Below are positions 48,601 through 62,549 of a stretch of DNA of 64,000 nt, piece by piece. The stretch's first letter is position 1. The number at the start of each line of letters is the position of its first letter. The stretch is from contig NC_030852.1 of NCBI RefSeq assembly GCF_000208745.1, forward strand, positions 5,413,458 through 5,477,457, written 5' to 3'. The notes under the pieces are model-generated. The model was not told the DNA's origin. It saw nothing but the letters and a program-made list of their open reading frames with translations, and ran no database searches. The stretch is from Theobroma cacao (Eukaryota > Streptophyta > Magnoliopsida > Malvales > Malvaceae). The translations under genes were made by a program, and so were the position numbers.

Positions 48601-50313
48601 CCTCTTGTATTCTAGGATGGCTGAGCTAGGCTATGAGATAGCACAAAGTAATGCTGCATGGATCCTTGACAAGTATGGTGAGCGCAGCATGTGCATGGGT
48701 GAATCTGGGCTTTGCACTGATGCAGAAAGGCATCAACGTGCTCATTCGTTGTGGTGGCAAGCCTCTGAGCAGGGTAACGAACATGCTGCATTGCTTATTG
48801 GGGATGCATATTACTATGGTCGAGTATGTATCTGTAGTCTATATAGATAAGACATTATCTGGTTTTCTTGGGTATTGCTTTGTTATTGCTCTGCTGAAGT
48901 TTCCTATAACTATATCTTTTCTCTTTTAGGGAACTGTGAGGGATTATGAGCGTGCAGCAGAAGCTTACATACACGCGAAATCCCAATCTAATGCACAAGC
49001 CATGTTCAACCTTGGATACATGCATGAGCACGGCCAAGGACTTCCGTTTGACCTCCATCTTGCCAAGCGTTACTATGATCAAGCGCTAGAGATAGATCCT
49101 GCAGCAAAGTTGCCTGTCACGCTCGCTTTAACAAGTTTGTGGATACGAAAGAATTATGCTGATAGTCTCCTGGTGAGTTGCTCTTTGTGGCATATGCTCC
49201 CTCTACCTTTTGAACAATGTCCGAAGATCAGACAAAATTCTGTTCAATCTTCAATCACAATTATGTTCCTTTCACTTGGTCAAAATGCTTGCAATTGCAC
49301 ACAAGTTGGAATTTATAGTTTGACATTTCCCCATCAATTGAGGTGCTCACCTTGTTTTGCATTCCATCTCCAAGAAATGCAAAAGTTTTTATTTAACTTT
49401 AAAACCAGAACTAGTTACTGAGCTTAAGTTCTTCAACCCCTGTGAATGCAGCTTGGTAGTCAATACATATTGATAATGAACATAATATCGTTTCATGCAA
49501 GTTAGGTTGATAGCTCTTTGATATGCTGTTTGGGACAGTGATCAGATATTTCTGCTGAGACTTGTGTGAACACACATGGACTTCAAAATTGTTTTTGCAT
49601 CTTATGGAGAGAAAATAGCCTCAACAACTTTGTTTACTTATGTTCCATTGATTTTTAGCATTTTTTTCATTCTCATTAGGTTGGTATGTGGAAGAAAACC
49701 AAGTTATTCCCTTTTTCTTGAAAATCATGCATAGAAATGTTTTATGATAGATTGGAACTTAAATAAGAAAAGGAAAAATTCAAAAAACAAACACAGGTTT
49801 AGAAGTGATTTTCTCGTTTTTAGCTAGTCTTTTGCTGTTACATCCAGTAATGAGTTTCAATACTGATGGCGTCAAAAATAATCTTAAAAGAGTTATAGCA
49901 TTGCATATAATTTTTTGTCAGTAGTGGAAGAAAAGAAGGGAATCTTGAAAATGTATAGTTATTGGTACAAGTTTGGTAGATGAATGCCAAGTGTTTTTTT
50001 ATTCCTTCTGCCTTAAAGTCAAGAAAATGAGTCAGTCAGATATAAGTGCTGGATTTCCACCAGTTCTAGTTAATCCCCTGACTCATTGCTTTGTGTTTTT
50101 TATTATTAGGTCAACATAATCGATTCCCTGCCTGAAGTCTATCCAAAAGTGGAAGAGTGGGTGGAGAATGTGATAATGGAGGAAGGAAATGCTACAATTT
50201 TGACTCTCTTTGTGTGTCTACTCACTGTTCTATACCTTAGGGAGCGGCAACGCAGACATGCTGCTGGGGAGGTGGCCCTGCCTAATGAGCATGATTTACC
50301 TGCACCCCACTAA
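45684..50313 (+). CDS. HRD3A: HRD3A / SEL1L-type ERAD protein, six exons
   Basis: ER-membrane partner of the HRD1 ubiquitin ligase; it recruits misfolded glycoproteins for ER-associated degradation. Exons are 45684-46241, 46334-46825, 47423-47638, 48500-48823, 48930-49172 and 50110-50313. All introns are GT-AG and phase 0; 2037 nt gives 678 residues, the length known for plant HRD3A. A signal peptide ([20 protein letters not shown]) is followed by an acidic region ([16 protein letters not shown]). Sel1-type tetratricopeptide repeats run from about residue 145 to 590, for example [42 protein letters not shown] and [17 protein letters not shown] and NAT glycosylation sequons are present. A single C-terminal transmembrane segment (about 640-655, [14 protein letters not shown]) precedes a basic stop (RERQRR). 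An in-frame upstream ATG at 45579 was rejected because it would bury the signal peptide. No disruption is seen. It converges on POT1. Confidence 0.96.
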
Positions 50314-50986
50314 TGGTATTCAGGTTACATGTGGTTTTGTGGGCTGTCATTTGAAAAGTTAATTTCCATAGCAATACATACCCATGTACAGGTCGGTCGG
50401 CTTCTTTGGCTTGGTTGTAGAGATCTCCCTATATTGATTTGATTGTACCGTAAGAGATTTTTTTCAAGTCGAAACAGCTCTGTGCCTCACTTAGTTTGGT
50501 AAGATTTATATGAATCAAACAATATAGCTCTTCAATAGCAACACACGGATGAGAGTTATTACTTAACATGACTTGTTTTGCTGCCATATGTTAAGTACAA
50601 TTCGATGAGATTTATTTCGAAATATAACATCATGATACCTTCCACGATCAAAGTTATTACATTCAATGAGATTTATTTCGAAATGCCACAAGTTGGAGTT
50701 ATTACAAAATCTTGACATGAGGGGAAATCAAAACTGTAGCAACACATGACAAATGCCAAAGTTGATGATATATGTGCTTTAAAATTCGATACTGCATGCC
50801 AAATTTTAGGCGCTTCTAGTGTTATATCAGTATAATGGGGGGAAACCAAGGATGGAAAGACAAATGCCTATTTTTTTCTTTTAAATACAGGCAAAATAAT
50901 ATCATATTTATAGAATCCTCAGTGATATAGTAGATAATACAAGTAATTTACCAGTGAGAGTTCCTCTGGATACCAATCCATTGCAG
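50314..50986. other. Convergent 3' flanks of HRD3A and POT1
   Basis: Holds both 3' UTRs. The direct repeat tt(c)gatgagatttatttcgaaat occurs near 50602 and 50654. No gene. Confidence 0.5.
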
Positions 50987-53900
50987 TCAAACTTGTTGAC
51001 CAACAAGCTTGGTGTCACAGATCTTACAGCACTTGAGGTAATGAGATATCAAGCAACACTGCACCCATGGTGGATTTCTAGCAGCATCCTTAATTTCCTT
51101 GCCATCAGCACTTATAGCTACTCCAAGCAATTTATTTAACTTGCTACTCAAAACATCCGCCGACAAATAACCATTGAAAAATTTCTCCTATCACAGATGA
51201 AGAAATGCAGTTAAAAAGGAATCCAATAATATAGAAGAGCCTTGAGAAATGCATAAGTATGGTCAACTTCAATTTCACAAGACAGATGATATTTTTACAA
51301 AATTAAAATCAGCAGATGCACCACACTTGAAGTTTGTAAGCAGATGTTGAGCTGAAGAAAACAATAGGAGGATTTACAGAAAAGGCTTCTGAAAATGAAT
51401 TTTTCCTACTACTAAGGCTAATTTGTGTTTGAGACACTTGTTAAAGAAAATCATATCATGCAGGTATTGGTCATGGCACAATTTACAAGGGAAGAACCTT
51501 ATAGCTCAAGCTTAGTGATATTTTTACAAAATTAAAATCAGCAGATGCACCACACTTGAAGTTTGTAAGCAGATGTTGAGCTGAAGAAAACAATAGGAGG
51601 ATTTACAGAAAAGGCTTCTGAAAATGAATTTTTCCTACTACTAAGGCTAATTTGTGTTTGAGACACTTGTTAAAGAAAATCATATCATGCAGGTATTGGT
51701 CATGGCACAATTTACAAGGGAAGAACCTTATAGCTCAAGCTTAGAAGGAAAACTTTCTTTTGGGTATTGGCATCAGAGACTGAACATAAGAATGAATCTA
51801 GCTGCTTTGGGTAAAAGAGAGTGTTTTTAAAACTCTTCTCTTTCTATTCTTCAATTTTCATTTGGATTTACATTTGGGGAGTAGGAGTCAACTATTGGAT
51901 GAAGACTGTTATTGAAATTTACAATCATGATTCTATTTTGCATGTATATAAATGCGGAGGAATGGTAGAATCATGTCCTTACCCCATCTTCAGCATAAGC
52001 AAAAGCATGAATTCTGGCAGTTGGATCTTCTACAGTGAACCTAACCCTATAAGTTCCACGAGGAGAGCAGAAATCCTCAACTTGCCATGGAATTGCCGCT
52101 ACAAACCGTACTACACACCTAAATTTCTTTCTTACCTGTAAGGTTACCAAGCACAATGTTAAACAATATTCTCTGAATTTATGCTTCCATTGCTTTCATG
52201 TTTAAATATAACTATCCCCTTTCTGGAAACATGCTAAGTCTACCCCCCTTTTGACCCAATTCAACACTTCCTTCCTGAGACCATCAGCTACTTTATATAC
52301 ATAAAGACCAATGGAGCAGGGGAGGATATGGATCCCTGCTCAAGTATTCAAGGCCTTGCCACAACATGACAGGTGCCTTCTTCCACTTCCCCTTCTGCCA
52401 AAAAGATAAAAAGGGTAAAACCATCTAGAGCTCAGTCCTCTCTACTTAAGATGGTGCTTAGCAGACTCTATTAGGTATAGCAACCAATCAGATGGCAGAT
52501 TCACCAATCAGCTTTCTATATATACCAAGACATCAAGACAAAAGGAGAGGATAGTACCCAAAAGAATGGGTCAGAACTATTTTTTTTTTTTCAAAAGAAA
52601 GAAAAAGGAAAATTAGAGACAATTGCAAACAACAAAGAAGAAAACTATCTACGCCATCACAAGACAGTACACAACCAGGGCTCAAACCACTCAGACCATC
52701 CTGCCACCCACTGCCAGTTGGAATCAACTTCCACCATCACAACCACCTACTACAACCATTAAACAGCAAAAACTGCAGACACCCAAAAATCTGTACACTC
52801 ACCAAATTATTGCAGCCAAAAGTTTCAAATTTCAACTAATTCAGAACAAACTCAACTCCCCCAACAAATCTTGAAAGACCCATAATGTAGGTCGTGTGTG
52901 AGGGACGAAAAGAGGTTGTGGATGATTCGAAAGGGTTTCAAAGGTGTCTGACGGTATTTTGAGCATTATGTGGTCCCTTTGGCATTTTCCAGCTGGTCGA
53001 AATGAGTCCCATGCAAAAGTAATGTATGAAATTGGCTTGGGTTGGATCCAGGGGGGGGGGGGGGGGCAACTATTTCTGGGTGTTTTCAAGAGGGTTTTGT
53101 AATTACTCTATTGCTTTCTAAGGAATGACAATATCGAAAGATATTAAAAGGTTCTCTAAAGGAACTCGTTGACATCCAACTATTTAGATGTAGGGTTTGA
53201 AAATAATAAACAGAATCATAAATATAAATGCCCAAAATATAAAAGTGCCTCTTTTTTCAAAGATGGAGGGAACAAAAGAAAGAAGAATCTTCAATCAAAT
53301 ATTAAATCATCACCAACCTAATAAGTGCAACAATGAACATAATTGTTTTGATTTCCATATAGTTACCAGGTCAATTGGTACATTCTACTTCTTTTAACAA
53401 AATAGCCATCTCCATATGATCAAAAGATACTCAAGGGTGTGATACCTTTCGACAAGTGAGAACATCCATCAATGTCGCAAATGGCACATCATCGCAGCTA
53501 ACCTCTGAGGAAGGACACACAAAAATAAAAGCTAAACTATCAGTCATCATTGCCGTTGGGGTTCCAGGAAAAATGAGATAACTGTGTCCAGGAGATTGAA
53601 TCAAATATGCCAATAAATCAAAACTTAAAACAACTAATAGATTCACTAACAACATGAAACCTGTGATTCTTGACGGCCATGGAAAGCTCCAGTATGGCAT
53701 CCGCTCCAGTTTGCATGATAATCGGTGATCATAATTGCTGACATAAATATATTAAACGAGTGAGATATTGAACTTCCAAAACAAACAACAGTCACAAGAG
53801 AATAAAATCTATTTCTTTAACAAGGCGTTACATGAAACTAAAAATATCACCTCTGACGCTCAGATATGAGCGTATCCTCATTTGGCATATCTTGGATTTT

Positions 53901-56900
53901 TGTAGATGGTGTCAACACACCATACCATAATCCTTCACGCACTTTGCATGGTACATTAAAAAGTTTCACCCATTGACCAATTTTCAGCAACTGAAGAATA
54001 TACTTTCTGCAGTTTTCATCAATGGTCACCCTTAAGATAGTTCCAACGGTAGGAAATGTACATAGCACATCTCTTGATAAAGGCAAAGGTTCCAAATGTA
54101 AAGGCAGCTGGTTATGCATTTCATCTTCCAGCCTGTGGAGTAGTCATTTATATGAATTATTAAAAAAGAATCAACCAGACACAGCTAACATCAATCTTGC
54201 GTTTGCAAAACTAAACCCCATTCATTTAGGCAGGAGTCATTAATGAAGTTAAAAACTGTTGACAGACCAAGTTTTAATTTTAAGAAGATATTATGCCACA
54301 GACCAAGTTTTAATTTTAAGAAGATATTATGCCACAAAGGTGGCAAGGCATGCAGATGTACTCCCTCCGAAGTAGGCCAAAGTGGTAACAATAACAATAA
54401 AAACAGATAACGGCTAGCTTATTCAGACCCAATACCTAACTATGCACAAATGCAAATGACTATTTTCAATTTTTCAGTTTTTGAATAAAAATTGAAAGGA
54501 AAAAAAACATTGGTTAATAGAAAAATCATTTGTCAAGTATAGGAATATAATGGTAACTATTTGAGAAGGTCTCAATACATGCTACATAAATGCATATTAG
54601 CACAGCAATGGAAGGAAAAGTTAGCTTGCTTTTTGCTATTTAATTTTAGCAAATTCAAAAAAATATCAAGTGTAAGGACAACTTTGTACTTTGGCTATAT
54701 TTTTGGTAATGTAGAAACTCTAAGGCTTTCTTTGTAGGAAGGATAGGAAGAGGTAAGGGCCAAAAAACTTTTAGTCCAATGGTTAACCTACTAAGTGGAT
54801 ATGAAACCTAACCATTACATTACAAAATTTTCCATCCTTACCCATTTTTATCTTTCTAATGAAGCGAGGTCTAAGGTTCTAGAAGTTACCAAAATTCCAA
54901 TATCAATCTCCTTAAGTGGGTCCCCAACTCATCTTCTGAAAGAGCTTTTCTACTCTAAAAGCTTTTCTACTTTTTAGTTTATTGGGAAGCTAATTTGGGA
55001 TTTTAAGAACAGTTAAAAGTTGAAGTGACGTAGGCGCATTTAGAATTTTATGTTATTTAATTTAGTTTTTCAAATTTTAGTTGGTTTAGGATTTTATTTG
55101 CTTTATTCCATTTAGTTTGGGGTTCTTTTCCTATCTTTATTAGTATTTTTATACATTAAGCCTTAATTTATTTGAATTAAGATTACTATTCAATATTTGA
55201 TTAAGATGCCTTTATTTATTTGAATTAGGATTACTATTCAATATTTGATTAAAATTTATCCTAGCTAGTATAAATAGGTGATCTTTGATAGAGAACTTAT
55301 TGTTATTATTATTTTTGTTTATTCTGAATTTTTATTCAAGTGGTTTCTTTAAAACCTAATTATCCTTCTATTTTTTTCAAACACAATCAACCCCATTTAA
55401 ACCCTAATTATTGAGTTCTAACTACCCTAAACCTTTTTGTTACACCAAGTGGTATAAAAGCAAATGATTCTACCATCCTACAAGGTTTTTTAGCTAAGAG
55501 ACTATAGTTGGCCGAGGCAAAGATTGAGGTAAGGTTGTTGCTTCCACAAATAAAGGAGGTAGCAATTCTCAGATTCAATGTTTTACTTGTAAGGAGAAAG
55601 ATACACTTTTTTCACTTGCCCACAACAAATGTGAACTAAACAAAATTAGGAGAAAAGTTAGAAATAGTTTATGATGAAGAGATAAAAGAAATTAATGTTC
55701 ATTTTGCACAAGGTGAGTTCTGATAATACAAAGAGTAATGACAATAACAATCAATGAGGAAACAAAACATTGATGGAGGCAAAATATTTTTCACGTGTTG
55801 TTTGTAAAGGTAAAGTGTGTGATCTTGTCATTGACGAAGGAAGCATAAAAAATATTATTTCAAAAGAGGCGATTGACAAATTAAAGCATCTTACAAGCAA
55901 ACATCCTTATCCTTACAAAATTGGGTGGCTAAAAAAAAGACACGAAATGTCAATAGTTACTCAATGTTTGGTGAAATTTACTATGAGAGGTAACTTGGAT
56001 AATGAGGCTTTGTATCATGTTGTGCCAATGGATGTTGATCATATGCTTGTTGGTAGACCTTGATTGTATGATCACGATATAGATCATAAGACAACCAAAT
56101 ACCTATTCCTTTTTTAAGGACAACAAGAGGTATACTTTATATCCTTTTAAAGAAAAAGATAAGCAATTGGCAACTTCAAGCCTTACAACTAGCAAAATCA
56201 CTGGGTATTTATCTTTTAAATATTTTGAAGTTGAAAGTAGTGAGATGAGAATTATGTATGCTTTGCTAACTAAGTTTCTAAATTGTGATCATGTGGGTAT
56301 ATCGCCTCAATATCCAACTAAAATTCAACAGCTATTGAAAAAGTTTAGAGAGTTGGTTAATTAAGATTTGCTGAAAAGTCTACCACCTCTAGGGAGCATC
56401 CAACATGCAATTGATTTGGTAGCAGGAGTATCATTATTAAACCTGCCAGCATATAGAATGACACCTGAGTTGCAAATCAATCATATTTTCAATGTTTCCA
56501 ACTTGTATCCATTTGATGGATTCGATGAGACTGTATCTATTATAGATGCTCAAGTTCAACACCTTCTAGTTGATAAGGCTGAAGTTATTGAAGAAGTGTT
56601 AAATGTAAAAGAAGTTCGATCTAGACGAAGGAATCTATATAAACGATTTTTGGTGAAATGACTTGGTAAACTTGCTAATAAAAATATTTGGATTGCTTAA
56701 GAGAAATTGAAACCTTTCTATTTCAAATCTAACACTTGAAACCTTTCAATTCCTCTTCAGCAATCCAAGTGCTTTCATTAGCAAGTTTACCAAGACACTT
56801 CATCAAAAATTGTTTATATGGTTCTCTCATCTAGATCGAACTTCTTTCACATTTCACACTTTTTTAATAACTTCAACCTAAGCAATTAAAAACTACTAAA

Positions 56901-59900
56901 CTTGAGCGTTTATAGTAGATGCAATCCCAACAAATCCATTTAAGTTCAAAATATTGAAAATAGGACTGATTTACAACTCAAATGGCATTCTATATGTTGA
57001 CAGGTATGGTAATGATACTCTTGGTACCAAATCAATTGCATGTTGAATGCTCCTCAAAAGTGGTAGACTTTTTGGCAAATCCTTATTAACTAACTCTCTA
57101 AACTCCTTCAATAGCAACTGAATTGGATATCGAGGCGATTTACCCATCTGATCACTATTCGAAAACTTAGTTACCAAAGCATACAAAATTTGCATCTCAC
57201 TTTTTTTCGCTTCAAAATTTTCACCTGATAAATAACCAGCAATTTTGCTGATTTGTTGCTTGTAGGGCTTGAAGTTGTCAATTGCTTAGCCTCTTCTTTA
57301 AAAGGATATAAAGTATACCTCTTATTTTTGTAAAAAGAATAGGTATTTGGCTTCATCTTATGATCCATATTGTGATCATACAACCAAGGTATATCAACAA
57401 GAATATGACTAACATTGACACATCACATAAAGCGTCATCATCCAAGTTACTTCTTATAGTGAATTTCACCAAATATTGAGTAGTTACCGATATCTCGTCT
57501 TTTCTTTAGCCACCCAATCTTGTAAGGATGAAGATGTTTATTTGTAAGAAGTTTCAATTTATCTATTGTCTCTTTTGAAATAACATTTTTCATGCTTTCT
57601 CCATCAATGACAAGATCACACTTTTTCACAAACAACACACGTGTGAAAAATACTTTGCCTCCTCCAATCTTCCACTTCCTCATTGATTGTTGTTGTTATC
57701 ACTCTTCGTACCATCAAGGACACACCTTGTGCAGGATGAACATCAATTTCCTCATCTCTTCATCATATTCATCATAAACTTGTCTTAATTCTTCACTTAA
57801 TTCCGCTAAGTTCACACTTCATTGTGGGCAACAAAAAGAAATTTGTCCTTTCTCTCCACCAGTAAAACATTGAATTTGAAAATTGTTGCCTTTATTTGTG
57901 GAAGAACCAAAACTGTTTTGTCTACCATAAAGCATTATACTCTTGCCTTTATCCTTCTTTTCAACATTGGTTACACCCCATTAGTTTTATTGGTTGTGGC
58001 AACCCCTCGATAATTTTGTTGGGATGTTTGATAACCTTGTCTTGCTCTAAAATTGCTTTGCCAATTAGTGCCATATAAGGGCCTTTTAACACCATAGTGT
58101 GAAACTCACTTTTTCACTACTCAAGCATATTGAAAAGCATCTTCAATGTTGTACAAACAAACTACACCCACCTCCCAACAAGATGATAAGTAATTTTTTG
58201 TTACTTTTACTTAACCCAACTCGAATTGATATGTTCTTAAATTTCGATGTATACTCCTCAACAATTATGTTATTTTGCTTCAAACAATAAAATCTTTCAT
58301 ATAATTCCATAATATAATCAATAGATAATAATTTCTTTTCATGTGCTCCCAAGTGTCGACTTTAAGCTTCCCTTGCCATGCACGTTGCTCTTCAACTCTC
58401 TTCCACCATTAAAGTGCAGTACCCTTCAATTTCAGTTTTACGAATAACACTTTTTGATTTTTGACATGAATTTCCTCAAAGTAATTTTCCAAACAGGCTT
58501 CCCAATCCAAATAATCCTCCACATGTAACTTGCCATGAAAATCAACTATTTCAATCTTGACTACACCATTTAAATCAAGGCATGTAGTAACCGATCCTCT
58601 GATCCAACTCTTGCCATTTGATTTGCAAGTCGATCTTTATAAGAAAGGTTCTCATTCTCAAAGTTATCATCATCCTCGATCTTGAATCTCAAGGGGATTG
58701 TGGTCACCTTTCAAATTCTCCATTTGGCTCCCATTAGGTTCCTGACACTGCAAAGCTTGCACAGCCCAGGTCAAGTCATAAATCATTTTCCATATCTCAA
58801 CCAACTCAATTTGTTGGGGTTGGTTGCCTCAACCTCTACCTTGACCAACCATAGTCTCCTAGATAAAAATCCTTATAAGATAGTAAGATCATTTGTATTG
58901 ATACCACTTGGTGTAGCAAAAACATTTAAGACAATTAGAACAAAACAATTAGGGCTTGAATGGGGTTGATTGTGTTTGGAACACTAAAAAGATAAATGGG
59001 TTTTAAAGGAACCACTTGAATAAAAAATCAGAATAAACAAATAATAATAATAATGATAGGTTCTCTATTAAAGATCACCTATTTATACTAGTTAGCATAA
59101 ATCCTAATCATATATTGAATAGTAATCTTAATAAAAAATGACTTAATGTACTAAAATCTTAATAAAGATAAGAAAAAAATCACAAACTAAATACAATAAA
59201 GAAAATAAAATCCTTAACCAACTAGAATTAGGAAAATTGTTTTAAATAAAATACTAAATAAAATAAAATTCTAGATGCACCTGCATCATCAAGCTTCTTT
59301 CAAGGTAGCAACTAGAGGGCTTATTAATATTTCAAACTTCCACTTTATCCTTCATGCTTAATAGAATTACAAATAAAATTACCCCATTGTATAGGAGTCA
59401 ATTATGTTGTGATCTCTGTCAATCTCAAAGCTGCAGGCATAAAGATTTATGTTTTTCTTAATTATTTGATTGGCTTTTATTTTTTGTGTTGAACCTTACA
59501 TGTTTCTAAGAGGGAAAAAAAAGTGATTATGGTCACTTGTGGATAAATTTATGGGAAGAAGATAAGTACAGTCATGAAACAAAAACCATCAATTCAATTA
59601 TAAAAATGAACCCAGAAGCAAGTAGTTTTTAATTTGAATAATCAACCACCTCAAGTTGCCAACATAAGTGATACCTCAAAGTGAAACGTTGCGGAATAAA
59701 ATTACTAATACCTAATAGTCAATGAGAATTCACATTTGGCCAAACAAGTCCAGCACACCTTGCACACCTTAAACAATTAATTCACAATTTGTTGGGAATT
59801 AATTTATCTTTATTTAAAGTGCTTGCCTAGTGCAGTTTATCCTTTCTACCTAGTTCACAATTTAGTTTATACTCTCCCAGGAATGTGATTAAGTGCTCTA

Positions 59901-62499
59901 TTGGTGTTTGGAAGAATAGACTGGATATATTGCTCAACATGCTAAATAATTTACCTATAAAAGTACTTCAGAATCACTTCTAAAAAAATACTTCCCTAAA
60001 ATGCCTCTTTTTGTAAATTCAGCATTTGACAGCATTTTGACAAAATACAGTAAGTAAAACAGCTTTCTTCATCCTACAGTGCTTCTACAGTTAGTTTGGC
60101 AACACTATGTTAGCTTCTCTTTGCAGAACTTATCGAACAGCTCTACTCAAACAATACTTCCTACAAAAACTCCAGCAGGGCCAAATAGGCTATAAGAGTT
60201 TAAGATGATCATTTATTTTTTTACCGGACAAGATTATTTGTGTTGCTAAGGTAGTTACCCATTTGAGAGTCCAAATCTTTGGAAGACAATGAATCAGTCT
60301 TCAAAGTTTCCATAAAGATCTATATGCTTATTATATTATGCAAGTTTCATATTTGATGAAGTTACGAATAATTACGTTAAACAAATATGGATGCCTAACA
60401 TTTTGCTCTCTTGCAGTCTTTTCCTTTTCTCATTGTCTTCTAAATCTCCACAAACATTTCTTTCCACAATCGATCTGATTTTCAGTTTCCAAGTTTATAT
60501 CAGAGTTCTATAACCTTAACATGTCACCCTCAATAACCGCAAAACTATACAATCATAAATATATCACAACCAACCTGACACTGTTTACATAGCAACAATA
60601 GCACCCACAAGCTTCTTCTTCAATTGCATAACCACACTACCCCTTATAAATCTTGCACAAATTTCAGACCAATTTCAACCAATTTCAACCAATTAAACCT
60701 GTCCAATATACCCTAACTGCCAAAGTGCTCCAGCAAATATTCTTCACCGTCAGCAAGCCAAACAGCCTTAAAGCTGCCGCTTTCTGCCTCTAAAACACTA
60801 AAATCAATCTCCCATATGTAGACATCAAGAAACCTAATTTTCTTACACATAGATAGGATAACATACAGAATTAGCATAACTGGCTTCATGTTGTTATGCA
60901 ATCATTTAGGCTTTAAAATTTTCTTCTATCAAAACACACATAAGTCTTAAGAGAACTAACAGAAACTCTAATTACATGCACCACATGAGGGCTTCTACCT
61001 AAAATGTACCCATGCAAAACAACTGCCAGCTTTCAGCACTTAAGCTCATCAAACTCTTAAACTAACTCCTGAACCACAACCTCTTTTACCATGATTGGAT
61101 ACATAGCTTAACCTGAAGCTAAGATACACTCGTAAACATACTGGCATGGGCAATGCCCTCTATATATGATTCTACTAGAGAAAGAAATTAACAAATATAA
61201 GTCACTTAGACTCTGAATAACAAAGCAGAGCCTTTCCAATCATAAAATTAAAAGATACAATAACCTCTAGCTCCCAAAAGACATAAGAACACTAAGACTT
61301 CACTAGTCCTTCTTCATCACCATATACTTTACCATTACCACAGAGGTTCAATTGCAAATACACTAAGATATTAGGAACAACCATGTCTCTGTGATATAGA
61401 TGCATATGGCAATTACTTGCAAAGTCGTCTTTCTTTTCAATCCAACCACCTTTAGTTTCTATGTATGTAAAATTAACAGCCTTAAGAGAGATCAGCAACT
61501 AGCCAAACTTTCTTCAAATGGAAAAGAGAGGCGAAAGGGGACCTATGATGCGGTCAAGAAAACAGCAAGTTTTGAGCATAGCCACCAATGTGCAATCATT
61601 TGCTAATCCACCAGACTTATATTCACACTGCCTAAAACAATCTTCAAGTCAAACTGTCAAACTAGAGGTCTTGGGGGAGAGAGAACCAGTTAGCTTTACT
61701 AAATGCTGAACTAATTCAAGCCATTACATAAATTTTCAAAGAAAAGGGATCAAATATCTGCAAGTGTTAAAAAAAGCAGGCACTGAAACAGCAGGAGTCA
61801 CAGTGCCGTATATGGCAAAGGCATAACCATATGCTTTGATTACATGTTGATGTATCAGAACTTCCATGGAAACATGTGTCAATGTTGCCAAGCAAAACTA
61901 TAGGAATGCGAAGTCCCTCAAACCCTAGGGCTTACTTTACAGTCAAAGATTCAACATAAGTAGTAAGGAGCATTTAAAAGACACCAACTCACTTTCTATG
62001 AATACTGAGAGGTGGGGCATCAGTTCCATCCCAAAGAAAGACCATCCACTCATCTTTAGCAATTTCGCATATATGAAGTACCTTAGTATGGCCAAAGATA
62101 AATACGAGGATGGATCAGCACACCTTGAAATAATCAAAAAGCAGGATTAACTATGACTACTTTGGAAATATTTGAACTATATCAAGTACAAAAATATTAT
62201 AGAGAAAACAAAGATATGGTTAGTACCTTGCAAGCTATATTTATCGTATCCACTTCATTGATCTCTCTCAACAAAATGAAGTTGATTGGCACTACCAAGC
62301 AAAAACATAAAAGAGGTGATGTTTTATATTGGGTAACAGGTATAAACAAATATGTGGCATCGCAATTAGAGGTCAGAATCATCAAAGAAGGCAGTGCACG
62401 TGCATAACATTTAACATACAAATGCATGGAACCAAAATCCCACTTCATTGCTTTAGTGTAGCAAGTCAACATATTGGAGGATGACAAGCGCACATACAC

Positions 62500-62549
<50 letters not shown>

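Noticed and set aside
52623..52874. 83-codon Thr/Gln-rich frame
   Set aside because: Low-complexity, inside a POT1 intron, no recognisable domain.
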